A stretch of 64,000 nucleotides of DNA from contig JAQGDQ010000185.1 of assembly GCA_030141605.1 (NCBI GenBank), forward strand, positions 165,001-229,000, written 5' to 3'. This DNA comes from Tubiluchus corallicola (lineage: Eukaryota > Priapulida > Priapulimorpha > Priapulimorphida > Tubiluchidae). A program made the position numbers and the translations under genes. Positions 39,066 through 52,900 of this stretch are shown here, in pieces (position 1 is the first letter of the stretch; the number at the start of each line of letters is the position of its first letter). The notes beneath the pieces are model-generated. The model was not told where the DNA came from. It ran no database searches and worked only from the letters and a program-made list of their open reading frames with translations.

Positions 39066-40986
39066 ATGCATTTATCCTACATTGATGCGGGATTGGAATC
39101 AATAGAGGAGGTTAGTTCCTCCTTTCCACCTTTTTTGCAATCACTCAACATGCATTGTAATCAGCTAACTGAAATCACAGGTATGACTGCATGTATAATT
39201 CTTCTATGTACATGTTTTCTAATGACTGCAGACAGCTCTAGAATCAAATTTAATCATTCAATCATTTATAAAAATTATTTGTTAAATGACTCACATTTAT
39301 GTAAGTCATGTAAGTCATTGTTAAATGCTTATAATACCATCCATGGACTTATTGCATAGGCATATTAACTTCTAACAGAGATATACTAATGATATTATGT
39401 CAAGTTATTCTCAACACCTTTTGCTAGATGCATAACATCATGTTGAATGACATTTTTCTTATTTTTCTTCCATATTTATTTCAGGACTGAACAGTTTTTG
39501 CCATCTCACTCATCTAGATTTATCAGCAAATCAAATCACAATTATGAAAAATTTGGACTGCTTACTTGGACTTCAAGTATTAAATCTTGCTTGTAATCTC
39601 ATTGAAGTGGTTGAAGGCTTAAAAAGCCTCAGGTATATTTATTTTTGTGTTTAAAAGATTTGTGATTAAAAAATTGCACTTTACGTAGGCAATATATAAT
39701 ATGTAGTGTGCAATAATTAGTTTAAATTTACTATGTATTGTATGTGTGGAAATATGTATCACTGTTATTCATTGTAAGGACTTAATTAACTTATAAGTCA
39801 ACAACATCCCATTTGCTTAGTTTACTATACATATTAATTTTTTATTTTTAGAACATGTTTATAATACGTTAATAAATATTATTCTATTGAAATCATAAGG
39901 ATGTTCGTATTTTCTTTAGACAGTTTGAGCTGTTGTGAATCTATTAACCAGCATTCAGTGGCAGCAGCATGTACTTACCATGTTTATAGTTATGGCAGTA
40001 CTGGAATCTTGCTCATTAACAAATACGATGCTTTATATAAGAACCTAACCAGCAGAGGTCAGTTAGCTGTGTTCAGATAAATGTACATCCTTCCTCTACA
40101 AAAGTAACATGGTAGGCAGACCGACTGAAAACAATTTTCTTAACTATCATTGACCTTGTCAGCTAAACATAACACCTGACTTATGGATATCTGTATTTCT
40201 TGGTAGACAGTAATGCTGCTTAGCATTTCTTTACTGCATCACACACATATGTACATATATTTCTTTTGTGCCAAAATTTTTCTATTCAATTTTTAGGCAG
40301 TTGAGTTATCTAAATCTTTCTTACAATAAAGTGAAAGATGTCAGCGGGTTAGCACTCATGCATGGGCACAGATACAAACTGTCCATGTTGCGTCTCCATG
40401 GAAACAATTTGCAAAGTGTCAGCGACATGGTCAAGAGTCTCCAAGGAATTATAAGTTTGCACAATCTGGTACTTCAGTATGATGGAGCAAAAAATCCAGT
40501 TTGTGAAATACCCGGTAACTTTTGTCATTTTTTACTCCTGCTTTTACTGCACTCTAGTTTCTTCATTAAATATTTTTAGTGAATTTATTTGATTATCTAC
40601 AGTTTGGCAAAGGTACACCTATAAGTAATCGATGTATGCAGAAAGAAGCCAGTTATAGTGCTTTCATTTATTAACAGGCTTTACAACTAGTCAGTCTACT
40701 ATCAAACTTGGCATATACAAGTTGTCATTTAAGAAACACACTAATCCGAATACTGAGATATGACCCTTCAAATTGAAAACTTGACATATCTTTGATATGC
40801 AGCTAAAACCAGTTGCATATGGAAATGGAGTGGAAGCATTTGAGATTCAATAGAGTATGATTTATTTTTGTTTGGCAGAATATAGGCAGAAGTTGCTCCT
40901 GTCTCTGCCACAGCTAACATCACTGGATCGGATAGATAGAGCTGGGACACTAGTACCTGATTCGATGTCAATGCAGATTCAGTGCG
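39066..40986 (+). other. LRRCC1: LRR-encoding exons 1-4 of LRRCC1
   Basis: These four exons give about 196 residues with five leucine-rich repeats of the 22-residue SDS22 type, followed by the conserved YRQKLLLSLPQLTSLD cap motif. Introns fall within repeats in phases 1, 2, 1 and 1. The segment matches the N-terminal LRR block of vertebrate LRRCC1, including the DAGLESI (human DKGLQSI) opening and the NPVCEIP/NPVCRLP string. The rest of the gene is coiled coil. Confidence 0.9.
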
Positions 40987-43900
40987 GTATAATAATCATA
41001 AGTTTGTAAGCTAATCTAAGCCATTCTACTTGCCAGCTAATCTGAACTTTATTTAGTGGCCCAAAAATTGGAAAATTTTGTTGCACACTAATTCATTTTT
41101 TTGGTTCTGAAAGGTCCCCAAAAAAGCAGGGTCTGTGAATTATGTCCAGTAGTAACATTAATAGGTTTCATGATGGAACGATAAGTAAGAAAGTTGTTAA
41201 AGTTTTATGTTTGTAGCTCCAAAGATATACAGTATCTCTAAACATATACTGGGTGCCAGTAAACAGCAGCCCTTCTTTCATTTCTACCTTTTTGAGAGAT
41301 TAGAATTCCTCCACCTGGACTTTTGACATCTGCTGTTGTATGTCACACCACCTGCATATAGTTGGAACAGTATGTCTTACAGTAGATAACCTTGCTCAAA
41401 GGTGGTGCTGACACCTGCTTTAACCAACCTTTTTCGAATAATTGTATTGTAGGTTAAAGTTACCTGATATTGTATTATTAACTTCTAACCGTTTTCAAGG
41501 AATTGTTTTGGACGAGAAAACTGACGATTCTCCACCTGCTATTAGAAGTAACTTAACCCTTGGCGCAAAAGAAACTACAGAGAGTTTGCATGGAGATGTA
41601 CATAATGTAAGTAACTAATTAAATAAAAGAAATGAAGGTGAAACTAATAATGTGCATGCCAAATGCTCAATTGCTTACAGTATCAAAATGCTGAGAAAAT
41701 AACTGGGAGGAGTTTACAATTCCCCACACAATTTAAGTACAGAAACCCTAATCCTAGTCCTAACCCTAACCCCAAACCTAACTCTAACCCTAACTGAACC
41801 CTAATCCTAATCTGCTTCACAAACTGATTTCTTGTGTGTGGGGAATAGTAAACTTTAGCCAAATAACTTAATACTCGTAGATCTACATTGGCAATTTTGT
41901 CATATGTGTTTTAATTTAAAGTCAAATTGATTTGAATGTGATAATAATTTTTTAGGAATATATTTTACGTAATGTACATTATATTATTTATTCTATAGTG
42001 TTATTACATTGAAGTTAATGATTCAGTTTTTGTTGTATTTTATTGACTATAATTAAAGTTATTTTACAAATTAAAATTTAAGCTAAACAAGAGACATTGT
42101 ATTTATTAATTTTCTATATCTTCTCCATTAAAATTTTTGTATATATTTATGTTACCCATCTATTTATTGTATATTAATAACTGCAGTTCACTTTCTATTA
42201 TGCTAAATATTATATGTATTATGATATTATATTATATATTATATTAAACCTTATTGACTGATATAAGATTATAAGAGTAAAATAAACCATAATGGTTTAT
42301 AAAGCTTCTAGTAATCATAGTCATAAACTAAATAATTAATGGTATCATTAGTTGCCAGCCAATTTGAGAAGATTGTTGATACCATAAGTATCTCCCTACT
42401 GTCTTGGGTTCAGGTGATGCTGTTGGATTTTGTGCTATAAAAAGAAAACCCCAGGCCTGCTCTGTCAAGTTGACTGTTACCTCATCAGGCAGAATGTGGG
42501 AGACTAATCCCAGATCTTGGGTTCAAATCCTGACTAGTACACAATTATTCAGCATCTCCTTTCTTTCTCCAACTCATTACCGGCAATGGGTAATAATTGT
42601 TAAAATGAACCCTGCTGGTTTATAAACATTCGGGCAATCACAGTCATAAAGTAATGAATTAGTGATATATTATTGTTTCTTTTATTGTAGGCAAATTATA
42701 ACAGTTGCATGAATCGCCATGCCGAGGAACGAATAGCAAAGCTTGAGAGTCAGCTAGCAAGTTTGCTTTCAGCTCGGATGCTTCCAGAATCATACGCCAG
42801 GTCCTCTCTGCCTGTCTGTTTAGAGAAACAGGAGTATTCCTTTACAAACACCTCAGTACCTTGCACAATGCTCACTAGCTCACAAATGGGTTTAGTGTCG
42901 AATGATAGATCATGTTCTTTAATTAGCTCTGCTACTGATGCAACGCATGTCAGTGCTGTCTGCCGAGATGCAACCCCAAATTCAACGAACAAACTCTCTT
43001 CAGCTACCGATACTTCTTTGACCGAAACTCCTGTAAAACTTGGAAATCCGGACAAATGTACTGCATCTCCTTTACCAGCAAAACGTAACAAGTCCCGCAG
43101 TTCCAAGAAAATTAGCATGAAAAGTGCTTCTCATGATAAAAAAGAAATCGTAGTAAGAAGAAGGTCAGATCCTGAAAGACTTTCAGATAAAGTGCCCGTC
43201 TTATTGAAGGGTGAGAAAGATATAAGCCAGGATTACCATGCAGAAAGAGAGACCTCCTTGTATTTGGTTAGTATTTATTAAAACTGGTTAGAACTGCTTG
43301 ATTTATGATACATATCAAATTTAACGCAGAGATAGCAATTTTTATTTTGGCATCAAAAGCAGTTTTTCTCATTATTTTTTTTGTAATAGTCTAGGTAATG
43401 GGTAATCGAACTAATTATTTTATTTGATTTGTTACAGCTTGGATAATCTAATGTTGAATGGTTCTTTTTTACCAGCTGAAGCAATATGTAACACTTTAAT
43501 GACTTTTGATTTATTTCCTTGTATAACTGCTGTTTGAAGAGCATTGAGTATATTGACAATGGCCTCTTAGTTGGCATGTGATACATGATACGATCTGTGT
43601 AAAATATTAGTTTGCTTATTAATATCATTAAGGATTGGTAAAAACTATAAATTGATTTTTATTTTGTGCAAAACTACAGCAAATTTGTATTTGTGTAGGT
43701 TTCACAAATTCAGGCTTTCAAGTACATTTTTTCTGCAAAGATGAAACTATCTGTTCTTTCCAGTTATGCCACTTGTTAGCCCATGTTTCTGAAAGACTTA
43801 AAATATTGTGGCTTTTTATAGTGTAATGAATTTCATGCATTTTTTGCAGCATGCTTTCTCAGCAGCTAAGTCTACATTGAAAGTTTTGCTTTGACCATGT

Positions 43901-46900
43901 ATGTTGGCATTCCAGACATTTGATCATTTACAACAATCGAAGCACTAACCTACATTAAGAAAACCCTGAAAAATCTGCCATTTGTTTTGTTTTAGCAAAA
44001 TTATTTTGTATTTTGAAGTACTAGAGGAATTATTTATGGTATTCCGTAATATTTAGCAAGAAATGATAAAAGAAATGGAACTTGAACGTGAGAAGCGCTG
44101 GAAAGCTGAAGAAGAGAACAGAATTCTGGCAAAAAATATGCAGTCTTTTGAACAAAAAGGTATATATATTGCTCTCTGCTTTCATTACATTTGTTTTAAG
44201 ATTTAGCCTGTGCATATAATTATGAAAAAGAGCAGAATTGTTAACATGCTCATCTCACTCTCCAACACCTACATTTTCATTGCTGAATGTGTGCATTTCA
44301 AATACCCCAAAGTATGTATTTTAAAATTTTGAAATTTTTACTGCAAAGATATATAACTGAAGCTTGATGATGCATACTGTAGTTTACTTATAGATTGTTT
44401 GTGCTGTTCCAGTTTGTGATTAAAAACCACATTAGTTTAGTGAAAATGTGAAAATAAGTCTATGGTTGTTAACTATATGGTTGTTACTTCTGCAGCTTAT
44501 GAAGACATGGCATTACAAGATGCTGCTATTGAAGCCACAAGCAGGCTGAAGGAAGCCATTAATAGAGAGCGAGAAGCCAGAATGAATCTTCAGAAGGAAA
44601 TTGACCGAGTCAAGGTGCGCTATTGGTGCGCTATTGTAATTCTAGTCATGTGTCGACAATAGTGTTTTTTCATTGAGTACACTTCCGTAATGCTCTATCT
44701 CAAAGTCAAAATTAGTGAGTTAATGAATGAACGTCTTTTTGGGCCTCCAAGTAGACAGACAGTTAAAAGTGATGACGAAAAACAGTTCAGGTAATTTACG
44801 ATTTAAATGCTGAGATGCTTTAGCTCGATAATCATTGTTTTCACTTAAATGCAAGATTCAGATTATTGTTTCTTATAAGTCAAGAAAAAATTTCTACTAC
44901 TGACAAAAGCTGTGATGACTTAGTGATCTTAAATCTAAATAGTACAACTTAGGTGATTCAACAACTACTTCTTGCTACTTAGTAAATAAATGGTTTAGTA
45001 CTTGTCTTGATACGTGTCAGTGAAATGTATTTTTAGTTGCAACTTGAAGACACTCAAAGGAAGCTCTCGTTGTCAAAAGAATCAGAAGCTAAGCAGAAAG
45101 AGTCTGTGCATAAAATGGAAGAAGTCATATCACAGTTAGAAAGTGAACACGCTGGTCGACAGGCTGACATGGTTTGTATTTTCCTTCTTACAAATCATAG
45201 AATTTTGATTTAATGCATTGTCTATATTTTATTTTTGGTTTGTGTAGATGTGCCCAGGTAAAGAAAATCTAAAAAAAACAGCACTATCTGATATGGTAAA
45301 TTTGAAATTAATTTAAAAAGTGTAAAAAAGTGGTTACAAGCGTCAATAGGAAATTATGGCAGTTAAACAAGACTATGACGTGTCCAATGGTCGCCTAATC
45401 CATTTCTAATTTATAGCAAAATAATCAGTTTTTGCATTGATTTGCAAGAGAAAGATAATAAAATCTAAATTAGCAAAACTTACAATTTGATGACTAAAAT
45501 GGCTTCTTGGATGAGAAAAAAGGGCAATTTTGCCTTCATCAGAGTTATAAAATCTCAAGAGAGACAAGTTATGATCATACACATGTGAATATAAACAGGT
45601 AAATTAGGTCAAGTAAGTCAGGTGACTATATACCTAAAGTTGGATTCTGATATCTGATTAGCTGTTTTACAACAAATTTAAAAAGGTTAAACTAAAATGA
45701 CTTCAAAAACGTCCACTAGATCCCGCTAGCGACCCACAGCTTGTTTGTTTGTTAGCACTGTTAGTGATTATTGGTGCTTATTGAAGTTTGTTTTCTAAAA
45801 TTATGGAAGAATTACACTCATAATGCTGTTTACTATAGTTAGTAACTGACATTTGCAAGTTCAGTCTACCTTTATGTAGTTTGTTGCTCCAGAAAGAGGG
45901 CTCTTTAAGAAGAGCCTCGAACCAACAGAGTTGCGTCGACCTTGTCCGCTTGTGAATATGATTTCCCTTAATGAGATAAACAACCAATTTGCTGAATGCA
46001 ACAGCTCAGAACAAATATCGAACATGTCACCCACGTATCCATCTACTGACTTGCCTCAGGGTAGCTTAACTTCTTGTTCAATAAGCACTTACCATGACAA
46101 CTTGGCTATTTTCTTCATTCAATTTTTATATGTCTTAATATATCCTTACTATGCTATTGTACAATTCATATGTCTAGATTTGTGACATTTGGTTTGTAGG
46201 CAAAGAAATACCAGGAATCGCAGATGAAAGCTGCTGCTTGTAGCAAAGAGATTGACTTATTAAAATGTACGATTAAAAGCTTGAAGCAGCAAATACAGCA
46301 ACTACAAGAACTTCTGTCAACCAGAGAACAGAAACATAAGTAATAATGGCTTATAATTGTAAATTCTTGTAAAGGTTGTAACTGGGTTTTATATGGATTT
46401 GGATGGAAATTTGGGTTTGGGGTGATGAAATTGAATCATTTTATAGTAACCATTGCACTTTTAATTTATGCATGAGCTCAAATAAGTGTGAGCTTAATTT
46501 TACGATGCTTGAAAATCGTTTAACCACTTTGTAAGATGGTTAGTATGAACTGTAGAAAAGTAGTTATGGTTGGTTATTTGTCCAAATTTTAATCTTGATA
46601 AACAAATTTTTGTGCCCTGGAAAGATTGCTGTACATAGAGATGCAGATGGAGAATCTGTTTATGAAGATCAATTGTTTTCTTGACTCTGGTCAGGTAACT
46701 CAAACAAGTAATTTTTATTATGAATTTTTTGTTCAAAATATAATACACTAATATATAATTACACAAACACACACATATATGTTTGTGTGTGTAAGAATTC
46801 AAAGAATTGAATATACACCCATTCTCAAGCTCAGAATTTAACCTGACACTCTATTTTCAGGATGAATGAATAAGATTTCAAACAAAAATGAAATGCATGG

Positions 46901-49900
46901 TTTCACAGTTTTTATTGAAGTTACTTGTGCTTGACTAGTTGCAGAAAGTATTATATTCAGCAATTTGGTTTAAAAAGTGACTTATCTGAGTTGTATTACT
47001 GAGGCAAGCACGTTTTGTTATATTTACATGGTTTTATTTTTCTCAATAGGGAAGAAATGGAGGGAATGTACAAACCAAGCAGCTCGGAGATCCAGTCTCT
47101 CGTGGAGAAACAGCTTGAACAGTTCCGAGAGTTACAGCAACACAAAGACAAAGTAAATCAGGAAAAGTATGTCACATAATATTATCAATATTAAATACAA
47201 AGATCCAATTAATTCACTTTTACTGTTAGTTCATATCTGATCATATACTATTTGTTTCTACCTACATTTTACTCAACTTATTGCACTTCCTTTGCTCCTT
47301 CCCAGAAGTAAGAGTTCAAAGAATTGGAATGTAGTTACAATAAATGAAGGGAGGAAAACGAATATACGAGCTATCATAGTAACCAACATGCAAATGAATA
47401 TGAAAAGCAAACACATTGACATACATAAGGAAAATATATTTTGAATGACATTTAATACTTGACATACTTTTTACATTAAGTCTACCCATAAATATTCTAC
47501 CAATCAAAATTAAGTTCATTTTATAGGTTATTGGAAGAGCTCATCAGTTTTTATTGTTTCATTTATGTCGAATTTTTGCTCTTTAACTTCTTTGTTATGG
47601 TATGGATGGATGTCACAAACTAGTGCATCTGTTTGTGATGTATGCTTGTAAAAATATGTATAAATAAATTGTCACTAGTGTGCAATTTTTTGATAATTAG
47701 TTTTGAGCAATGTCAAACACATTTTAAGCAGCTGCAGTGAAACTAATTTGTCATAGTTGCTTGCTTGTAAAAAACTTTTTACAACTATACAATTTTTTAT
47801 GAATTACAGTTTTCTATTGGTATTTACGTTAGATACTTAAAAAGATTACAAATGAGCTTTAAATATAAGTGTTTACTACATGCTTTCGCTGAATTCCTGT
47901 CTGATTTTGCATGTTTGTACGATGTTCTAAAGTTTCTTTGTATTACAGAATTGAAAGCTTGCATAAAGAATATGCCAAACTAGAGGATGAATTCAAAAAT
48001 GCAGTACAGGTTGAGGTCAGGAGATATGACGAGGTATATGTCAAAATGAATGTTATTGTGTTTTTATATAGCCATAGTATGCATGTTTGCTTTGTCAGGT
48101 TATCACTGCCTCACTGTCCAAATAGCTGCTAGAAGATTTTTAATAATCAATGGATGAGACCAAAACTTGTTTATACCATGTTCAAGTTATTTAATTAAAA
48201 AATTGTTGCCTAACTGTTGTCTATGTGTGTGACCTTTTAATCTTTTTCATTACTTTTCAAGTTATAATGACAAAAAACATGAAAGTCATCATGTTTTCGT
48301 GACTACGTCTAAGTAATAGGATTCTTGCATTTCGTGCGAGTGACGTGGGTTCGACATTCGTCCCGCGCGGTATCATACGCAAACCTTGGCTGCTCACCTT
48401 GCCGAGAGAGGATGTAGGTACATCGGAATAAAATGACATGTCTGAGGCACTCCTTTGGGTTCAAAGGCTCATATTAGGGGATATCCTTGATAGTAAGTTA
48501 GGTTCCCAGTCATGATACATTAGGTTCTGCTTTTAAGTGCTTTTCAGTGTGCAGTGTTCTGACAAAGTATATAAAAAAATTAATTGGTTTTTGAGAATTT
48601 TCTGATTATATTATGGGAATTGAATAATATTTTGGCATATCTGATTTCTTGATTGCTGCTGTTTTTTATATTGCTTTCTAGATTAGTGCTATTTCTGTTT
48701 TTTGCTTCCTTGTTTTCTAGTAATTTCTTAGTTTGAGAATGACTATAAAGGCTGGAAATGCTTACTAAATGAGGAAATGTTGATTATAAAACTGTATTGT
48801 TTTTGTTTTGAATGGTGTTATCTCAATAATAATATTGTCCCTTTTTATTTGTTACCATGTTTAGCTGAAGGAAAATTTGAAGAAGGCAGTGGAAGAAGTA
48901 GATCATTACAAACATTTGTATACTGTTCAGTCTGCAAAAGAAGAACAGAGTGCTAAATTAATCATGGAGCTCACATCGGTATGTGATTTATTTTATGTGT
49001 GTATGTACAGTGATGTTTCCTGTTTGCCCTGTATGGTGTTTGCTGCACTAAGCATGGTATTTGCTAGCTTTCGAGAGACATTTCTTTTATAAATTAAATT
49101 TCTGTCTTCAAAATGTCCACAGTGGACATTGACATTTCATTTGATGATGCTTTGTAGTAGTAGTAGTAGTGGCGGTAGTGGTAGTGGTAGTAGTAATAAT
49201 AGTGGTAATGATAGTTGTAATAGTAGCGGTGGTAGTGGTAGTGGTAGTGGTAGTGGCAGTAGTAGTGGTAGTAATGAAGGTGGTAGTGGTGACGGCAGTA
49301 GCAGTAGAAATAATAGTGGCAGCAGTAGTAATAGTAGTAACAGGAGTAATAGTAGTAGTAGAAGCAGTAGTAGTAGTAGCAGCAGCAGCAGCAGTAGCAG
49401 TGGCAGTAGCAGTAGTAGTAGTATTAGTATTAGTATTAGTATTAGTAGTAGTTGTAGCAGCAGTTGCAGTGGTAGTAGCAGTAGTAGTAGTAGTACCAGT
49501 ACCAGTACCAGTACCAGTACCAGTACCAGTAGCAGTAGTAGTAGTCATCGTCGCAGCAGTCGCTGCCACCGCAACTTTTTGCAGAAGCAGCAGTAACAAT
49601 ATCATAGTTACAGAAAACTGGACAACAGTAAATAAAAATGATGTTGATAGCAAATAAAGTACAGTATGTTAGACCATAATAATAAAAGCTAGCACTACTG
49701 AATATATAGAATAGTTATTAAAAGTAGCTTCTATGAATTTTCCACAAAGTTCAGGCTCTAGTATAAGTAGCTCTTGCACACTATTTAAATGCAAACTACA
49801 CAAATTTCTGATTGGCTCAGATAGTCTATAATGTACAATAACATGCAACTTGTACTGAAACATTATCACACCTGAACACTCTAGGGATGGGTGCTTGCCC

Positions 49901-52900
49901 TACCTGTCTTAAACATTGTTATTATGATTTGGATTAATTTTTATAACAGTACACTGATGGTCTTCAGTTGAAACCTTCAGAAAAAACCCCGAATTTAAAC
50001 TTAATTACTGTCAAAACCATGAGTTTCAAACATTTTACACAATTAGGCTCATCATTTGTTATGACGATCGCAAGTGCTGATAAAGGCTTTTTGATAGTAA
50101 AGCAAATATTGCGCTTTGAACTATTACTTGTCTTTATAAACAGGTTAATTTATCTAATAATAATTATATTAAAGATAATTTTAATCAAATATATTAACCC
50201 TAGATATTATAATACATTCTTGCCATGTTGTTTATTTTTGTTTTTTAGGTGGTAAAAGATCAGAAAACGAGGATTACAGATCAGTTTTGCTGTCAGGATA
50301 AAGCAAATAGTCATTATCAGGTGAATTTTTGCTAATATTTGCTTGGGTGTCTAATTAGCCGATGAACGTGATGTTTTTCTTTATGGAATTTTATGATATT
50401 TTTAAAATTTGTTAACTGCCAAATTCTGCATCTCTGGAAAGTCATAGCTAACTTCTTTTGATTGCCACCAAACAAGATTGCAAAGTGTTAGTATTGGACT
50501 GCTATTCAAACATTAGTAACTGCGCTCTTGATGATTGTTACTTTCATATAAAATTTGCTCCATATGTAAAAACATTCCTTTCTGCATTACTTTTTCTTTT
50601 AATAAAAAGCACCTAACAGAAAACTGTTAGGTGCTTCTTGTCAAAAATATATCAGAGGTTTTTTGTCAAAAGTATGATGATAATTGTTGGTTTTTACAGG
50701 ACACTATTTGCAATTTAGAAGTTAAACTAGAGAAAATGGTGGAAGTTCAGCACAGAGCACAAGATCTAAGTGAGGTTTGTTTTCTTGTACTGTGAAAATT
50801 TGAACAAAGTATGAAAGATTTAGTACCGAATGGATCTACATTGTTGTTTCAATGTAACAAGATCATACAAATTACCATGTGACGGAATTGCATAACACAA
50901 AAAAACGTTTAGCTTAGGTGAACACAGTTAAAGCTTTGACCATCGTGATTTAAAACCTTTAGCTGTTCTGTTTTTACTTCAGCCTGTTAGTTTGTTGACT
51001 AGATTTTTAACACATGATGTAAGGATACAAGTTTTGATATGGTAATCTTCCTGTGCAAGACAGGTGATTGTCTATGATTGTTTCCTATGAGAGGCAATGA
51101 AATGTTTTATAGGTATGCTAGCTCGTGCATCCTTCTCATTGCCATATGTGACTGTGGCTGTTTTTTGTGAATACAGAGACTGTTAAGCCCAAAATGATGA
51201 AGTTGTGAAGTCAGTAATCATGGATTAGTTAATCACTTTGATTTTTAATATTTTCTTCTTCTGACTAAATTACCAAAACACATACCAGATGTTCATCATT
51301 TTATATGTTACACGTGCCAATTTAATCATACACAATTTCATGTTTGATTTGCCTACTGAGAAGGTTCTTTCGAAATGTTTAGCAAGAACCTTTTTAGTCC
51401 AGCTGTTCAGTGATAAGAATCGCTTTCCTCCAGATGTGACCAACAACAATAGTATGAAGGAGTTCAAGTTGTCTTTAAACCAATCCGTACTTGAGACACT
51501 TCGTTTTTATGCAAGTTTTCACCAGTTGTGAAGTTGCATCAAATTTAGTTCTCTTGCAGGAAAATTTGAAACTCCAAAGTCAGCTGGCTGCCCGGGATTC
51601 TTATGTAGACAGTTTAAAGGCTGAAAAGGATCTGTGGACTCGAGAATTGGTACAACAGGGTAAATTTGCCTCTCATCTAGGACATTTTCTTTGCATTTTA
51701 TTGTTGTGTTAAACATAGCAAATACTGACTGTCGTTACACTGGTCTCTGACTTCCTACCCCAAAGGAAGAGTTAGTATAGCACATACTAATTTACAATTA
51801 CTCGGTCATAGTATAAATGGCTAACAAGAGGAATAGCTTGTAAGTCCTGTTAATGTTTTGACTTTCTGTACATTGGGTTTTAATAAGGTAGTGCAAACAG
51901 CTACTATTCAGGACGTAAGTGACTATTTCAAAATTTATGGATGTTTAAATGTAGTAGTTTTGCTGTCAGTTTAATATATTGTTTACAGGTGGAGAAAAAC
52001 AAGCAGCACTTTTATCTAACTATGGCATCAGATCATAAAATGACTGAAGTAAGTCAAAAGTAGTGCTGTAGTTGGTATCGAATTAAGTAGTTATAGTCAA
52101 AGGTTTTTTGCTTCCATTCATAATCCTTCAATGCCAATTATGTGGTATACACAGTTGCACATGAGTGTGGTTCATTCTAGTATATGGTCATCTATCTGGT
52201 TTATGCAGTACTTTCATTCGTATAATTTTGTTTCTAGCTTGTCTAGTTTATCTGCATTATAATTTTGTAGACGGTGATTGCTATTTTAAACAGCTTTCTA
52301 CATCAAGCCAGGCAAAAAAATTGTTTCTGTTTTACCTTATAGCTCAAAAGATGTCAGTATGGAGGATTTTTCAAAAAAAATTTTGAAGCTTTAATTTGTG
52401 AATGTTTAATTGTGAATCGTGGAATATTTAAAATCAATTGAAATCAGTTCATTTATTTCCCACTGGTTAGCAGTAATGTTTTAAATTTTTTAATGCACAT
52501 TTTTTCACGCTTTGATTTTTAGTTTTTTGTTTTGCATTAATTGTCAATTACCATATAGTACAGTATGTTCTAATAGTTATTTTATAGGCGGCAACACTCG
52601 ACCGTTAATATGCTAATTTGGTGGAAAATATGATACTTTTAGGCTACAAATTCTACAATACGATAATCAGTATCATACAAGACCCTATTTCAAGAGCTAG
52701 CCACTTAAAAATGTGGCTGCTTCCTTGCCAAAACAACGTTATAATAATTATTGTGTTCTATGTTTTAAATTAAAAAAATACGCCTTTAGTGTGTGAACGT
52801 ACAAAAAGTTTATAAAATTCCCTGTCAGGTGTATGATAAAACAATATAACCCGGGCTGTTAAATGGAAACATGTACTTTTATTGTCGGCCTCATCAGGTC

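Noticed and set aside
41743-41810. Interstitial telomere marking an old chromosome fusion
   Set aside because: The repeats are confined between terminal inverted repeats and an exact 8-bp duplication, so transposition explains them better.
42750-43118. Minus-strand 122-codon frame
   Set aside because: Antisense to LRRCC1 exon 6, which fits the gene in length and phase.
45240-45262. Ten-nt micro-exon between LRRCC1 exons 9 and 10
   Set aside because: Exons 9 and 10 join in phase and match the human protein without it.
49108-49657. Ser/Gly, Val and Thr-rich frames of 155-181 codons
   Set aside because: They lie within an intronic AGT repeat, and LRRCC1 splices cleanly around them.
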